This document shows, one piece after another, positions 43,132-54,080 of a stretch of DNA of 64,000 nucleotides. The DNA comes from Gonocerus acuteangulatus (Eukaryota; Arthropoda; Insecta; Hemiptera; Coreidae), in assembly GCA_946811695.1 (NCBI GenBank), contig OX328125.1:102706176-102770175 (forward strand). Reading direction: 5' to 3'. Position numbers and translations under genes: made by a program. Under the pieces are notes generated by a model. The model made no database searches and was not told the origin of the DNA. It saw only the letters and a program-made list of their open reading frames with translations. Positions within the stretch are counted from its first letter, which is position 1, and every line of letters begins with the position of its first letter.

Positions 43132-44424
43132 TAGGGTGTCCCGTAAATGTCTAGTCAAATTGTGAGGGGTGATAGAGGACCCTTGGGGGAACAAAAAATG
43201 TTCTATAACGATTTCCCGAATTCTCACCTATAAGGGAGAAATCGTCGTTTTATTGTTTTTTTGAGACAAACGTGGTTTTTGGAAAAATAATCGTTGTAGC
43301 TCCGTCCCAGGTGGTTCTACTAGAAAGGGAGTGAAACCAATCGAAAGCTGAGTAAATTTACTATAAGACTAGTTGGAAGTAAACGTATAAATGATTGAAT
43401 GTAAGTATGTATATCTTACCAAAAGAAAGCTATTCTAAATTTCCTGACATTTTCTTGATATTTCTTTCCAGCGTTACTCCTCAATGGGCAGAATTAGAGA
43501 TTTCCGGGTTTCAGAAAAACTTCCCCATTTAATTATCTTTCCATTCATGTATCACAACCCTTTATTGAAGTATTTGAACGGTTTTAAAACAAAAGTTTAA
43601 AAAAAAAACATGGATCTGTGAAAAGAAAATTACTTCCACGAACATAAAAAAAATGCCTGAAACAGTAAATAAAATACAAATTTATTTTGATTTTATTAAT
43701 TCAGGTACCTAATACTGGGTCCAGGAGGCGGCCATTACGGATCCCCAACTATACATTAACCTCAAAAATTATTATTTTTACCTAGATCACGCACGCATTT
43801 GAACACACTTTTACAGGTATTTATATTTAGAAAACAAATGCTTTACCTTGAATTGATACTGATTGCTACGCTTATGAAACTCACAGGGATTCTCGTGAGC
43901 CCATACGTTTTTGTTGTGGTAATTAAAAATTCTATCCCTCATAAATAAGATGTACATAGTCCAGTACAAATGTTTTCAAATGCTAGGTAAAAATAATAAT
44001 TTTGAGGTTAATGTATAGTTGGGGTTCCTTAATGGCCACCTCCTGGACCCAGTATTAGGTACCTGGATTAATAAATTCAAAATAAATGTGTATTTTATTT
44101 ATTTACTGTTTTAGAATTTACAATATCTTTCTTTTGGTAAGATATACATACTTACATTCAATCATTTTTACGTTTACTCCCAACTAGTCTTATAGTAAAT
44201 TTACTCACCTTTCGATTGGTTTCACTCCCTTTCTAGTAGAACCACCTGGGACGGAGCTACAACGATTATTTTTCCAAAAACCACGTTTGTCTCGAAAAAA
44301 CAATAAAACGACGATTTCTCCCTTATAGGTGAGAATTCGGGAAATCGTTATAGAACATTTTTTGTTCCCCCAAGGGTCCTCTATCACCCCTCACAATTTG
44401 ACTAGACATTTACGGGAACCCAGT
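43131..44424. mobile_element. TIR element A, 1.3-kb near-palindrome
   Basis: TAGGGTGTCCCGTAAATGTC opens the left arm; the right arm closes GACATTTACGGGAACCCAGT. Arms of about 300 bp (43131-43437/44118-44424) pair. Inner arms pair as well (43655-43790/43975-44117: AGGTACCTAATACTGGGTCC, TAACCTCAAAAATTATTATT). The left side has about 215 bp extra (43440-43655), and a central spacer of about 185 bp separates the arms. TA tracts flank both ends. No transposase. Confidence 0.85.
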
Positions 44425-44444
44425 ATATATATATATATATATAT
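44425..44444. repeat. (TA)n between elements A and B
   Basis: A 20-nt TA run is all that separates two different TIR elements, consistent with two insertions into one TA microsatellite. Confidence 0.9.
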
Positions 44445-45296
44445 ACAGGGTGTTCAAAACTCGATTGACACCCCCCTTTTTTCCACAATTTTTGATATTT
44501 AAAAGCGAAACTTGGTGGGTATAAACGTGGTCGAATGTACATTCATTGGACCCAATGCACGACCCCTCAACTTTCTCCAGGTCTTCTCCAGCAACCCTAA
44601 CTCTGGAATCTTCAATGGAAGGGGGTTATTTTTATGACGGATTATTGTAGAGAATTGAATTTTAGGTCGATTTTATATCGGTCATGTTTTCGCTAAAGCG
44701 CACCAATGAGTAACAAATTGCCAAAAACCGTTAAAACCCTTGTTTTTTGTCACTTTTCTGCCAATAACGCAGAAAGTATGTCCGTAATGGAAAAAGTAAT
44801 TGGTATAATCGTTGTAGAGGATTAAATTTTCTTTCCAAAAAGTACCTTTAAATGCCTAAAACCTAAATAGGAATGGGGCAAAACACACTTTTGTTTTTGA
44901 AGTTTTCAGAAAAGTTTATGATCAACGTGGTCTACGCTTCCGTAAAACTTAATAAACGTTTTCTAAACTTTTTGCTCCACCTAAAAATCAAATCAATTAC
45001 TTTATAAAGGCATTAAAATAATAAATTTTAAGCAATAGAACTCACCTAATCATTAGAATTTCGTAGCAATTATTTTTGTGTTGGACGATTTATTTATTTT
45101 TTACGGCGTCTTGACATCTAGGCCATTAGTGCCGACATCCAGGGTGCAGCGAGGAATTTCCTAAATAATAAAAGTTGAGGGGTCGTGCATTGGGTCCAAT
45201 GAATGTACATTCGACCATGTTAAGACCCACCAAGTTTCGCTTTTAAATATCAAAAATTGTGGAAAAAAGGGGGGTGTCAATCGAGTTTTGAACACC

Positions 45297-45300
<4 letters not shown>
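44445..45300. mobile_element. TIR element B, 0.86 kb, in a TA microsatellite
   Basis: Left ACAGGGTGTTCAAAACTCGA, TTGACACCCCCC; right is the inverse, ending AACACCCTGT. Arms are about 128 bp (44445-44575/45172-45300), including GTCGAATGTACATTCATTGG. The flanking sequence is TATA on both sides. Mariner/IS630-type TA insertion is likely. A SINE1 fragment lies just inside the right arm. Confidence 0.87.
45089..45166 (-). repeat. SINE1 3' fragment inside element B
   Basis: Inverse of the SINE1 3' half: CTGCACCCTGGATGTCGGCA, CTAATGGCCTAGATG, CGCCGTAAAAAATAAA. The head is lost. Confidence 0.75.

Positions 45301-45331
<31 letters not shown>
45301..45331. repeat. (TA)n microsatellite
   Basis: TA run between element B and an inverted R left end. 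Confidence 0.93.
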
Positions 45332-45334
<3 letters not shown>

Positions 45335-45405
45335 TTGAACCACCATTATTTTCGATCTCTAGGGGATCTGAAACGCAAAATTTTCTAGTTGGCACATCAT
45401 CACAT
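45332..45405 (-). repeat. R left-end fragment, inverted
   Basis: AAATTTGAACCACCATTATT, TCTGAAACGCAAAATTTTCT match the inverse of R positions 30890-30935. Confidence 0.6.
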
Positions 45406-45810
45406 CACCTGTGTGACTAGGTGTCGTCAGTGTGTTTTGCAAGGAAGCCTTTTGTAAAAACGTTCATAATTTTCGATCTATTTGTTCTGTAATTAACTTT
45501 TATGCAAGAATTAATATCAAGAATAATTTTCATTTAATTTTGATGATATCACAAAAAAAACACAAATTACTCTTATTTATTTGCTGTTTTTTTTTTTATT
45601 CTAGAATTTCAATTACATTATGAAATTGAGAGATAATCTCCGTTTTGAGTATTCCTTTGGAAATTTGATTAAATAAAACAACATTTGTGTGATTCGGCAG
45701 TCTGGAGGATTTATTTTCGAAGAGAAGTGATTTTCGAAACGTTGTCACTAACCAGAAGTTTATATTATTATTGTTTGAATTGATACTACGGTTTGAATGA
45801 GATAATTGTG

Positions 45811-45950
45811 GACATTTAATGTGCATTAGCCTTTAAGAACATTTAATGTACATTAGCCTTTAAGAACATTTAATGTACATTAGCCTTTAAGAACATTTAA
45901 TGTACATTAGCCTTTAAGAACATTTAATGTACATTAGCCTTTAACAACAT
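45811..45950 (+). repeat. 27-bp tandem repeat, 5 copies
   Basis: AACATTTAATGTACATTAGC, CTTTAAG recurs every 27 bp; the core ATTTAATGTACATTA is itself near-palindromic. Confidence 0.93.
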
Positions 45951-46214
45951 TTATGGGCCTTTATTTCTTTTTTTTATTTATTTAATTTATAGAGTTCTGC
46001 AACAGAGGCGAAAAACTCTTTAAATGTCAGTCGTCAACTTCAAATGTGATATATATGTATATAAGAACATATCAAGAAATAAACTTGTAGGTAGGTGTGG
46101 GTAAGTAAGGTGTGTCCAATACGAATCCTGGATAGGATGACTTCGTCCCGGCGGGACAACTGTTCATTTGTTCAGGCTTTCGTTGTATTTTTGTATATGG
46201 GCCTTTAAGAACAT

Positions 46215-47736
46215 GAAAAAGTCCAACTCGCAGGAACTGCGTCATCTTAGCGCGGTTAAGTACATCTTGAAGAAATGGAATAGATTAGCATCACAAATCA
46301 CAGGAAACTGACAGCCACTGCCATCATGATTACCACAGCCACTCCAAACTTATTACCAATACCTTTCACCGTTTGTTAGCTTATTTTACTACAATACTAA
46401 TTTTACTGATAAATGCAATTTAAAACTAGAAACAACCAATTAAAAAGTGAGATAAAGAAAGAGAAAACCCATTTCAAAACAACAAAACAAACACTTTTTA
46501 AGTTTTAAGCGCTTATATCTCTCATTGACGTTGTCCCATCGAATATTGCTTCAGAACATTTTTTGTAGAGAATTTAGTAAGCATTCGAATGGTCACTTTC
46601 CACTTACCACGATTTCCCAACCGGTATCGAGATATTTACGAAAAATGTATGGAGATCCGAAAATTTTTCACGTCTATAAATAAAATATTTTTTTTCCGAC
46701 TCGCAGGAACTGCATCATCTTAGCGCGGTTCCGTTCTTATCTTGTGTGTATCTTACGAGTGCAACTAGTATAAACCGGTAAGTCAGTACCACTGTGGTAT
46801 GTAAACAGCGGCTGTTCTGATACTGGCAAAAGTTAGAAATCCTACATTCCTAAAGTTGTTTGGAGGCTTATCTTTATGACTCTAGAAAGGGACTTACAGA
46901 TGACGAGGATACACTGGGCGATACCTGTACTGGGAATGCCCTCCACCCTAAGCCTCCTAGCTCCTCACCTTCGAATTGAAACAAAACATTGTTTCTATAT
47001 ATACGTATCCTGTTTTATTGACTAATACATTTGACTACTATAAGCAATCACAAAAATAACGAGCAGTGAAAAAAAACTGTAGGAAACACACAAAAAGATT
47101 CGTTCAAATGAACGAAATTACCTATGTTTTAAGCACTTATGTCTCCAAATATAACCGTCCCATCGCAAATGTCTTCAAAACATTTTTTGTAGAGAATTTA
47201 GTAAGCATTCGAATGGTCACTTTCCACTTACCACGATTTCCCAACCGGTATCGAGATATTTACGAAAAATGTATGGAGATCCGAAAATTTTTCACGTCTA
47301 TTAATAAAATATTTTTTTTCGCATACTTCCTTAACTCCAAATGTAACCAAAATTTAATCATCTTAGTTGGGATTAATTTCCAAGATGTAGAAAATATTTC
47401 AATTGAATCCCGCGATTCTAAGTACTCACAAAAATATAATGACCTACAAAAACATTGATTCCACTTTTCTCAGAAAGGGTTACATATATCACCTTAAAAA
47501 TGGGTTCATTCGTTTTCTTATGTTAACAAACCTATAAAACAAGTACCTGCAAGCATATAAACTCAAAAACGTAAGCGTTACGATTTTTTTGCGCGAATTT
47601 CGCCCCAAACACTATCTTCAAGTAGGCGGATTCTGCTGGTTAACGAACTTGACCTTTCAAATTAGAAGACAGATCTTTGTGCCAAATTTCATCAAAATCG
47701 GACCATTTTTGAGCCGTCAGGAGCGCGAACAGACAA

Positions 47737-47775
<39 letters not shown>

Positions 47776-47914
47776 CAAATTTTAGCCACCTATATTTTCG
47801 TAATCTATAGGGTCTGAAACGTGAAAGTTTCTAGTCGGCACTTCCGGATTGCGTCATGAGGTCAACCTCATAAGCGGGTTCTCCCTATGGAGATAGGGAG
47901 TAACCGCGCTAAAA
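46215..47914 (-). mobile_element. R element, complete plus 5'-truncated tandem copy, inverted
   Basis: On the minus strand the complete unit runs from 47914 (AGCGCGGTTACTCCCTATC) to 46690 (GCAGTTCCTGCGAGTCGG). A second unit follows that starts internally and has its own 3' end near 46215 (GAGTTGGACTT). A TA tract lies at 47738-47771. The 130-codon ORF at 47066 is antisense to this non-coding element. The arrangement parallels 4184-6093. Confidence 0.75.
47738..47771. repeat. (TA)n microsatellite internal to R
   Basis: Same internal position as the TA tract in the other complete R copies. Confidence 0.93.
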
Positions 47915-48489
47915 AGAGTATTTTATAAAGGGAGCCTGCTAGAGTTGTTGTTACCAGGTATGTAAACATAACATCACGTGGACGAGTTAAGAGAGTTAAG
48001 AATGAGGGAGGAAGCGGTGAATTTCCTGTAGCTACTAGGTACTGTCAGATTCCTGTGAAGGCTGATTCTTATAATCTCCCGTTCTCCGGTATGCCATTGC
48101 GTCGGTGTTTTAATTTTTCTCAAAATACCAAAACATAATATTAACCTTTAAGTAGAGATGTGGGGAGTTTTAAGCACCCCATGACTTAATTAGCACTATA
48201 TTTTGAATTTAAAAATTTACAATCCATTTCATCGCTTTGGTACCTTCATAAAGAGTAGTTCTCTTCACATTGAGGTTGCATTCGCAGAAAAAAAAACATT
48301 ATTTGTTTATTTCCTGGGCCTGACTTAGGGTGTTCTCAACACTCTACTTACGTAACAAAAATTTAAAATATAATGTCTTCTTTCGACCGCCGTTTGACAT
48401 TTTATATTAAGAGAATCAAGAAATAATGAAGAGGCATTTTAAGTAAATGTGTGAAAATGATGGAGAAGATGAGTGTAGAGATAGGTATT
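47915..48489. other. Unrecognised
   Basis: No repeat or protein motif seen between the R and U copies. Confidence 0.35.
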
Positions 48490-48815
48490 TTTGAAAAATC
48501 TACTATATATTTGTCAAATACCACTCACTCACTCACTCACTTACTGACCTATCATCCCCTAGCCCAAACCACACGACAGAAAATTTTGAAATTTTGCAGG
48601 ACACTCCCTATAGAACGTAGGTGCTCGCTAAGAAAGAATTTTTTGATATTCGAATTTTTAAGTATTTTTAGAGGGGTTTAAAGTTTGAGTTGGTTAGAGC
48701 AGGCAAGCCTAGGTAGCATGCATTGCTAGGACGATAACAGAACAGCTGTTACTATACTGTATCTATTTCATAGTATTATTTTTAATTGAGGTTAATTTCA
48801 ACTATCATGGCAGAC
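48490..48815 (+). repeat. Interspersed repeat U, copy 2
   Basis: AAAAATCTACTATATATTTG, CACTCACTCACTCAC, CTCGCTAAGAAAG and GCTAGGACGATAACAG as at 85-420. A third, shorter piece (CTCGCTAAGAAAGG) lies at 48879-48990. Confidence 0.75.
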
Positions 48816-49082
48816 CTTGAATTACTAAAACTGAGAAATAAAATGTGAATTTTTCCCTCAAAGAGTTTCCGCCCTTGACACAAAAATTTGAAATTTTACA
48901 CGGGCCATCCGTTTAAAGTATAAACACTCGCTAAGAAAGGTTTTTTATTTTTATATTCAAACGTTTAAGTACTTTTAGGGGGGGTTTGAATTATTAAGAA
49001 GAAAATGGTTCGAATTTGATAACATTTGGTACAAAAATCTTTCTTCTTATTTAAAAGTTTATGTTCATTAACCACCAATCAC

Positions 49083-50602
49083 GAATTTGTGCTGGAGTAA
49101 TATTACGCTAGCACAGCCACGTTTTCTCGGAAACGGCTGGAGCGACAAATTCGTGATTGGTGTCATTCTAGAGCAACAAATTAGCAACAAATTCTCGTAC
49201 CAATCTGAATTTCGTCAGACAATTAGATCAAAAGTTCCGGGGGTGGCTGTGCTGGCGTAATATTACGCTAGCACAGCCACGTTTTCCAGGAAACGGCTGG
49301 AGCGACAAATTCGTGATTGGTGTCATTCTAGAGCAACAAATTAGCAACAAATTCTGGTACCAATCTGAATTTCGTCAGACAATTAGATCAAAAGTTACGG
49401 GTGTGGCTGTGCTGGCGTAATATTACGGTAGCACAGCCACGTTTTCTCGGAAACGGCTGGAGCGACAAATTCGTGATTGGTGTCATTCTAGAGCAACAAA
49501 TTAGCAACAAATTCTCGTACCAATCTGAATTTCGTCAGACAATTAGATCACAAGTTACGGGGGTGGCTGTGCTGGCGTAATATTACGCTAGCACAGCCAC
49601 GTTTTCTCGGAAACGGCTGGAGCGACAAATTCGTGATTGGTGTCATTCTAGAGCAACAAATTAGCAACAAATTCTCGTACCAATCTGAATTTCGTAAGAC
49701 AATTAGATCAAAAGTTACAGGGGTGGCTGTGCTGGCGTAATATTACGGTAGCACAGCCACGTTTTCTCGGAAACGGCTGGAGCGACAAATTCACGATTGG
49801 TGTCATTCTAGAGCAACAAATTAGCAACAAATTCTCGTACCAATCTGAATTTCGTCAGACAATTAGATCAAAAGTTACGGGGGTGGCTGTGCTGGCGTAA
49901 TATTACGCTAGCACAGCCACGTTTTCTCGGAAACGGCTGGAGCGACAAATTCGTGATTGGTGTCATTCTAGAGCAACAAATTAGCAACAAATTCTCGTAC
50001 CAATCTGAATTTCGTCAGACAATTAGATCAAAAGTTACGGGGGTGGCTGTGCTGGCGTAATATTACGCTAGCACAGCCACGTTTTCTCGGAAACGGCTGG
50101 AGCGACAAATTCGTGATTGGTATCATTCTAGAGCAACAAATTAGCAACAAATTCTCGTACCAATCTGAATTTCGTCAGACAATTAGATCAAAAGTTACAG
50201 GGGTGGCTGTGCTGGCGTAATATTACGCTAGCACAGCCACGTTTTCTCGGAAACGGCTGGAGCGACAAATTCGTGATTGGTGTCATTCTAGAGCAACAAA
50301 TTAGCAACAAATTCTCGTACCAATCTGAATTTCGTCAGACAATTAGATCAAAAGTTACGGGGGTGGCTGTGCTGGCGTAATATTACGCTAGCACAGCCAC
50401 GTTTTCTCGGAAACGGCTGGAGCGACAAATTCGTGATTGGTGTCATTCTAGAGCAACAAATTAGCAACAAATTCTCGTACCAATCTGAATTTCGTCAGAC
50501 AATTAGATCAAAAGTTACAGGGGTGGCTGTGCTGGCGTAATATTACGGTAGCACAGCCACGTTTTCTCGGAAACGGCTGGAGCGACAAATTTGAAAATAG
50601 TG
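49083..50602 (-). repeat. 160-bp satellite array in right TIR, 10 units
   Basis: Inverse of the left array: GGAAACGGCTGGAGCGACAA recurs every 160 bp from about 49131 to 50571. Each unit has the same TAATATTA-loop hairpin. Variants (ACGCTAGC versus ACGGTAGC; one CTGGTACC) are distributed differently from those on the left, so the two arrays have been homogenised separately. Confidence 0.97.
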
Positions 50603-50688
50603 TAACAAATTAGCAACAAATTAGCAACAAATTACTGAGTATGTTAGAAGTTGGGGTTGCAATGTTGCTGTTCCAGCGTAATAGGGCT

Positions 50689-50697
50689 CATTCCCGG
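50689..50697 (+). repeat. Target-site duplication, right copy
   Basis: CATTCCCGG, identical to 38472-38480 and in the same LINE reading frame. Confidence 0.92.
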
Positions 50698-51190
50698 CTG
50701 ACACACTTACATCTCATGACGAGACAGGACAGTCCGACATGCGAAGTATGTAACACTCCACTGACAATAAAACACATATTGACAGAATGTTTACTCAGAC
50801 AGAACTATGACTTACCGGACAACATGACTGAGTTACTCTCTGATGGGAGCCAATATATAGACAAAATTTACAATTACTTGAAATACAGAAACTTATTTGA
50901 CCGAATATGACGACAATATAATAATAATTAATTCTTCATATTAACTATCTGAAATTGAGTAATATATCCTATTAAGATTTATACAATAATATACTAGTCG
51001 AACTCACTGACTACATGTAAAACTAAATTTTAACATAAACAGTACAGATACACTTTACAACTTATTACTTCATCACGACTGATTTTATTATTGTTTTTTT
51101 TTTATTTTTTTTTATTTTATTTCCTTTAAAGAACATTTTAATTGTGTTATCGCCTTTCAGCGTTAAACAATAAATAAATAAATAAATAAA
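50689..51190 (+). pseudogene. LINE interrupted by the giant element: zinc knuckle and 3' UTR
   Basis: Continues 37886-38480 in frame: HSRLTHLHLMTRQDSP, then CEVCN...LTIKHILTEC (knuckle CxxC..H..C), LLSDGSQYIDKIYNYLKYRN, ending FDRI and TGA at 50908. A T-rich 3' UTR follows, to CTTTCAGCGTTAAACAATAA, ATAAATAAATAA, a TAAA-type tail. The ORF start at 50641 is an artefact of reading into the element's TIR. Confidence 0.9.
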
Positions 51191-51879
51191 AAAAAATATA
51201 GTTACACCACACATAACTCTCAAGTCAAAGTTTCTTATTTCAGAATAATATACCTCAGATTTCAACTCCAAAAATATCAATACCATTACTGTTTTTATTA
51301 TTACCATTAAAATTATACGTTTAATACTGTATTTATTTATTTTATTAATTGCTTATATATTTCTTTATTATATTTTATTATTACTTTCTTTTCTTTATTT
51401 TTCTTTTAATATTCATTCTCCAAACCCTTTTTTTTTTTTAACTTTGTTACTAATCCCTGGCTAATAATTTATTATATTATGTATTATATTTTAACTGAAG
51501 TTCTTACTATTATAACACGTATGTTTAAATTTCAAATTAAATAGGTAATTTAAGTTAAATTAGTATTTATGATAAATAAGAACCAAAATAATACTCGCGG
51601 TCAAATTATTTTCCCCAGATCTCATAAAATAGCCCAATCACATGTTACACCACATTTATACTAGAATAGGTGACAGATTGGGAAAAACTCTATTCCATTG
51701 CCATCCATTAAAGGAAGAGGGCTCTTGATAGCCCTACAGATGGAGCACTTAGAGTATTTTGAGTATGTGACTCATGAAGCAGTAACTCGGAATTATAAGC
51801 ACGACTCATTGGGGTGAGGAAACCAACTTATGAGTTCGTCCTATCAAGCAATACGGAGGTTTCGACAAAACATATAGTC
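51191..51879. other. AT-rich, unrecognised
   Basis: No repeats or motifs seen. 51650-51880 is less AT-rich and may belong to the Jockey remnant that follows. Confidence 0.35.
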
Positions 51880-52137
51880 GTATTTATTTATTCTTATATC
51901 CAAACCTTCCAATCTAAAGTCCTCCGGACTATTGTCAATGCTCCTTTTTACATAACCAATAAGAATCTTCATAATACAAGATCTCTAATACAAGACCTTA
52001 TCCCCATCCGATTTGCAAATTTTCACCACAAATTAACCCTAAACCCTAATCCTGCTGTCCAGTCACTGTCCACTCGCAACCATCCCTATTCTCCAGCAGG
52101 ACGGTTGAACAGGATGTGGCCCCGCGATCTGCTTTAA
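51880..52137 (+). pseudogene. Jockey-clade RT C-terminus
   Basis: Encodes FQSKVLRTIVNAPFYITN, NLHNTRSLIQDLIPIRF, HHKLTLNPNPAVQSL and PAGRLNRMWPRDLL before TAA. This is the Jockey signature order QxFQxKxLRxIxNAPxY, LH, HxNPxxxxL, RL.RxxPxDLL. Only the last part of the RT protein is present and the upstream domain is gone. A GC-richer 3' UTR (to about 52310) follows and ends near TAAATAAATAAAAA at 52403-52418. Confidence 0.78.
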
Positions 52138-52434
52138 GCAATACAAGGGAGTGATAACGGAGGTTATCTTCTCCCCACAAGCCCCCAGAGTGTCTGCAGT
52201 TCTCTCGTCTCTTTTCCAGCTCCAGTACTTCCTACTGCTGATGGTTGAGGATTGGGGCACGGCTGTCCCTAGTCATCTCGCTTACCCGAGGAGACGGGGG
52301 CAGCTGGTGCGGACGCTCGTGATTTTATTTTTTTTTTCTTATGTTTATGTGAGCACATTAAAAAATGTATTATTATTTTACAGAATGTAATTTCATTAAA
52401 TTAATAAATAAATAAAAACAAATATTCTTATATC

Positions 52435-52620
52435 CGAGACAGGACGGACCAGTTTGTGCCATTTGCAACACTAACTTGACTATTAAACACATACTAACTG
52501 AAAGAACGAGACACATTAAACCTGCCATACGACATGAACGAACTTTTGACGGATGACAGTCCACACATAAACTCAGTAATCACCCGTCTCAAAGATACTA
52601 ACATGTACAATTACATTTAA
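52435..52620 (+). pseudogene. LINE zinc-knuckle fragment
   Basis: RQDGPVCAICNTNLTIKHIL, then a frameshift in the last Cys region (ERTRH replaces xDC). Next PYDMNELLTDDSPHINS, and MYNYI at TAA 52618. It belongs to the same WLPGH-type LINE group as the others; only its last 60 residues survive. Confidence 0.82.
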
Positions 52621-52745
52621 CAGACACAAATTGCAGAATTTATAAAAACATGTATAACTTACCGTCAAGTAAAGACATTGTCACAGTATTTTAAAATCAA
52701 AATGTACAACAAATATTCTAGGAATATTCGTTTCGTATATATTTT

Positions 52746-52749
<4 letters not shown>

Positions 52750-52802
<53 letters not shown>
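52750..52802. repeat. (TA)n microsatellite
   Basis: TA run adjoining the left end of SINE2. Confidence 0.96.
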
Positions 52803-52803
<1 letters not shown>

Positions 52804-53144
52804 GGGGGCGAGGTTAGCTCAGTGGTAGAGCACTCGACTAATGAACTGGAGGACCAGGTTCAAAACCCGAGCGCGCACTAAAGATGTTTTCTTCTAGTGC
52901 TGCCGTTCGAGGGTTGGATTTGGGGTCCCAGATCGTCCCTAGGCTCACCCAGCCTTTAATTAATTTAATTAATAATGGGTACCTTGGGTGCTAATGACTC
53001 TAGCAGTCGAAGTAGCCAAGGGGAGAATCAGGCGGCCGGAGCATAGTGTTGACCACACTATCTCCCTAGTGTGCCGTACGGTCAAGAATCAGATACCTCT
53101 ATAGTATCTGCCCCTCTGGGCCCTTGTGGCCTGTTACGGGACAG

Positions 53145-53146
<2 letters not shown>
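52803..53146 (+). mobile_element. SINE2, tRNA-derived, about 340 bp
   Basis: The head GAGGTTAGCTCAGTGGTAGA is a clear A box; CTAATGA sits where an anticodon loop (AAT, Ile-like) would be; the B box is GGTTCAAAAC. The long body contains GGTACCTTGGGTGCTAATGA, TCAGGCGGCCGGAGCATAG, CTATCTCCCTAGTGTGCCGT and ends GGCCTGTTACGGGAC. The anticodon and acceptor stems do not pair well, so it is not a functional tRNA gene. A 5'-truncated copy lies at 58290. TA tracts on both sides suggest insertion into a TA microsatellite. Confidence 0.85.
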
Positions 53147-53208
<62 letters not shown>

Positions 53209-53230
53209 TATATGTACATATATATATATT
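53147..53230. repeat. (TA)n microsatellite
   Basis: TA tract following SINE2, continuing the tract on its other side. Confidence 0.95.
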
Positions 53231-53404
53231 ATACACGTGGATCTTACTTACTCCATATTAAAATAATACAATATCTAAAGTTTTTATTACTATAATTATT
53301 TGTGAGTGGTTTCTTCCCTGCAACATTTTGAAAAGAGTGATTCGCCACTTTCGCGAGCTCTTAAATAAATGAATAATAATATTTTTATATGTATGTCTAA
53401 TGTG

Positions 53405-53770
53405 TGTTGTCTAATTTTAAAGGCCAAGTTCGTTATACAGCAGAATCCGTCCACTAGAACATGGATTTTGGAGCGAAATTTGCGTGGAGAAACTAAACCT
53501 TTACGTTTTCGAGTTAATATGCTTTCAGGCACTCTTTTTATAAGTTGTTTGACTTAGGAAGAGGAATTAAACCATTTTGAAAGCAATATCTGTAACCATT
53601 TACGAGTACTCTTGTTACAACTTTTTACCCATCTGATATTCCGTGTGTGTAACCAGAAACGATTGATGCAGTTTAATCTTCTTCCAGATGTTTCACAATC
53701 ACCTAAACTAAGATATTTAAATTCTGGTTGCGTCTGGAGGTAATGAAATATTTGGAAAAAAACATTATAT
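53405..53770 (+). repeat. R element body fragment
   Basis: AGTTCGTTATACAGCAGAAT, GGAGCGAAATTTGCGTG, ACGTTTTCGAGTTAATATGC and ACCATTTTGAAAGCAATATC follow R order with divergence. Confidence 0.6.
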
Positions 53771-53875
53771 TTACATGAAGATTAGATAGTTAGCCGTCGA
53801 GGTGATTAGCAAATATGGAATAGTTGGGATTCGGCTAAAGAAACCTTAATACGATTTTTGTTAAAAAAAATCTAT

Positions 53876-53920
53876 AATTAGGACGTTTCGGCTACTCTTT
53901 GGTGGCCTTCGTCAGCAATG
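53876..53920 (-). ncRNA. Hammerhead ribozyme motif, minus strand
   Basis: Minus strand: CTGACGA (53915-53909; position 7 is free to vary), a stem II of GGCCAC and GTAGCC with one mismatch around CAAAGA, GAAAC (53889-53885) and GTC (53884-53882). Stem I is weak, so activity is less certain than at 32296. Confidence 0.6.
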
Positions 53921-54033
53921 AAAGAGCCGGGAGGCAGAGGAAGACCAAAGTTAACACTTAAGTAACCATCGTGGAAGTGTCAGACTTAGACACTTAAGTG
54001 TTAACTTTAGTCTTCCTCAGCCTCCCGGCTCTT

Positions 54034-54080
54034 TCATTGCTGACGAAGGCCACCAAAGAGTAGCCGAAACGTCCTAAATA
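54034..54080 (+). ncRNA. Hammerhead ribozyme motif, plus strand
   Basis: Mirror copy: CTGACGA (54040-54046), the same stem II, GAAAC (54066-54070), GTC (54071-54073). Same weak stem I. The two motifs could also pair with each other along the palindrome, which would compete with ribozyme folding. Confidence 0.6.

Larger units (their letters stand above)
38481..50688. mobile_element. Giant Foldback/MULE-like TIR element, 12.2 kb
   Basis: Both ends begin, reading inward, AGCCCTATTACGCTGGAACA. The first 110 bp of the two ends differ by only about three bases. The TIRs are long (38481-40556 and 49083-50688) and consist mainly of inverted arrays of one 160-bp unit. A 9-bp duplication flanks the whole, and removing the element restores the LINE frame. 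Known parallels are Drosophila FB elements (long TIRs made of tandem repeats, 9-bp duplication) and MULEs. The interior (40557-49082) has no intact transposase. It holds T, S, R and U repeats, two TIR elements, and one psq-HTH exon that may be a remnant of the element's or captured gene. It may be non-autonomous, or two FB-like ends that mobilised a host segment together. Confidence 0.88.

Noticed and set aside
45716..45745. Further hammerhead candidate (CGAAACGTT)
   Set aside because: No CTGANGA core at a suitable distance.
47066..47458. 130-codon ORF as a gene
   Set aside because: It lies antisense in a non-coding R element, and the same sequence in other R copies has no open frame.
52803..52878. 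A tRNA gene (also the heads at 11835, 24592, 54812, 57826)
   Set aside because: A and B boxes are present, but anticodon and acceptor stems do not pair. Each head is followed by a conserved non-tRNA body and an A-rich or T-rich end, as in SINEs.
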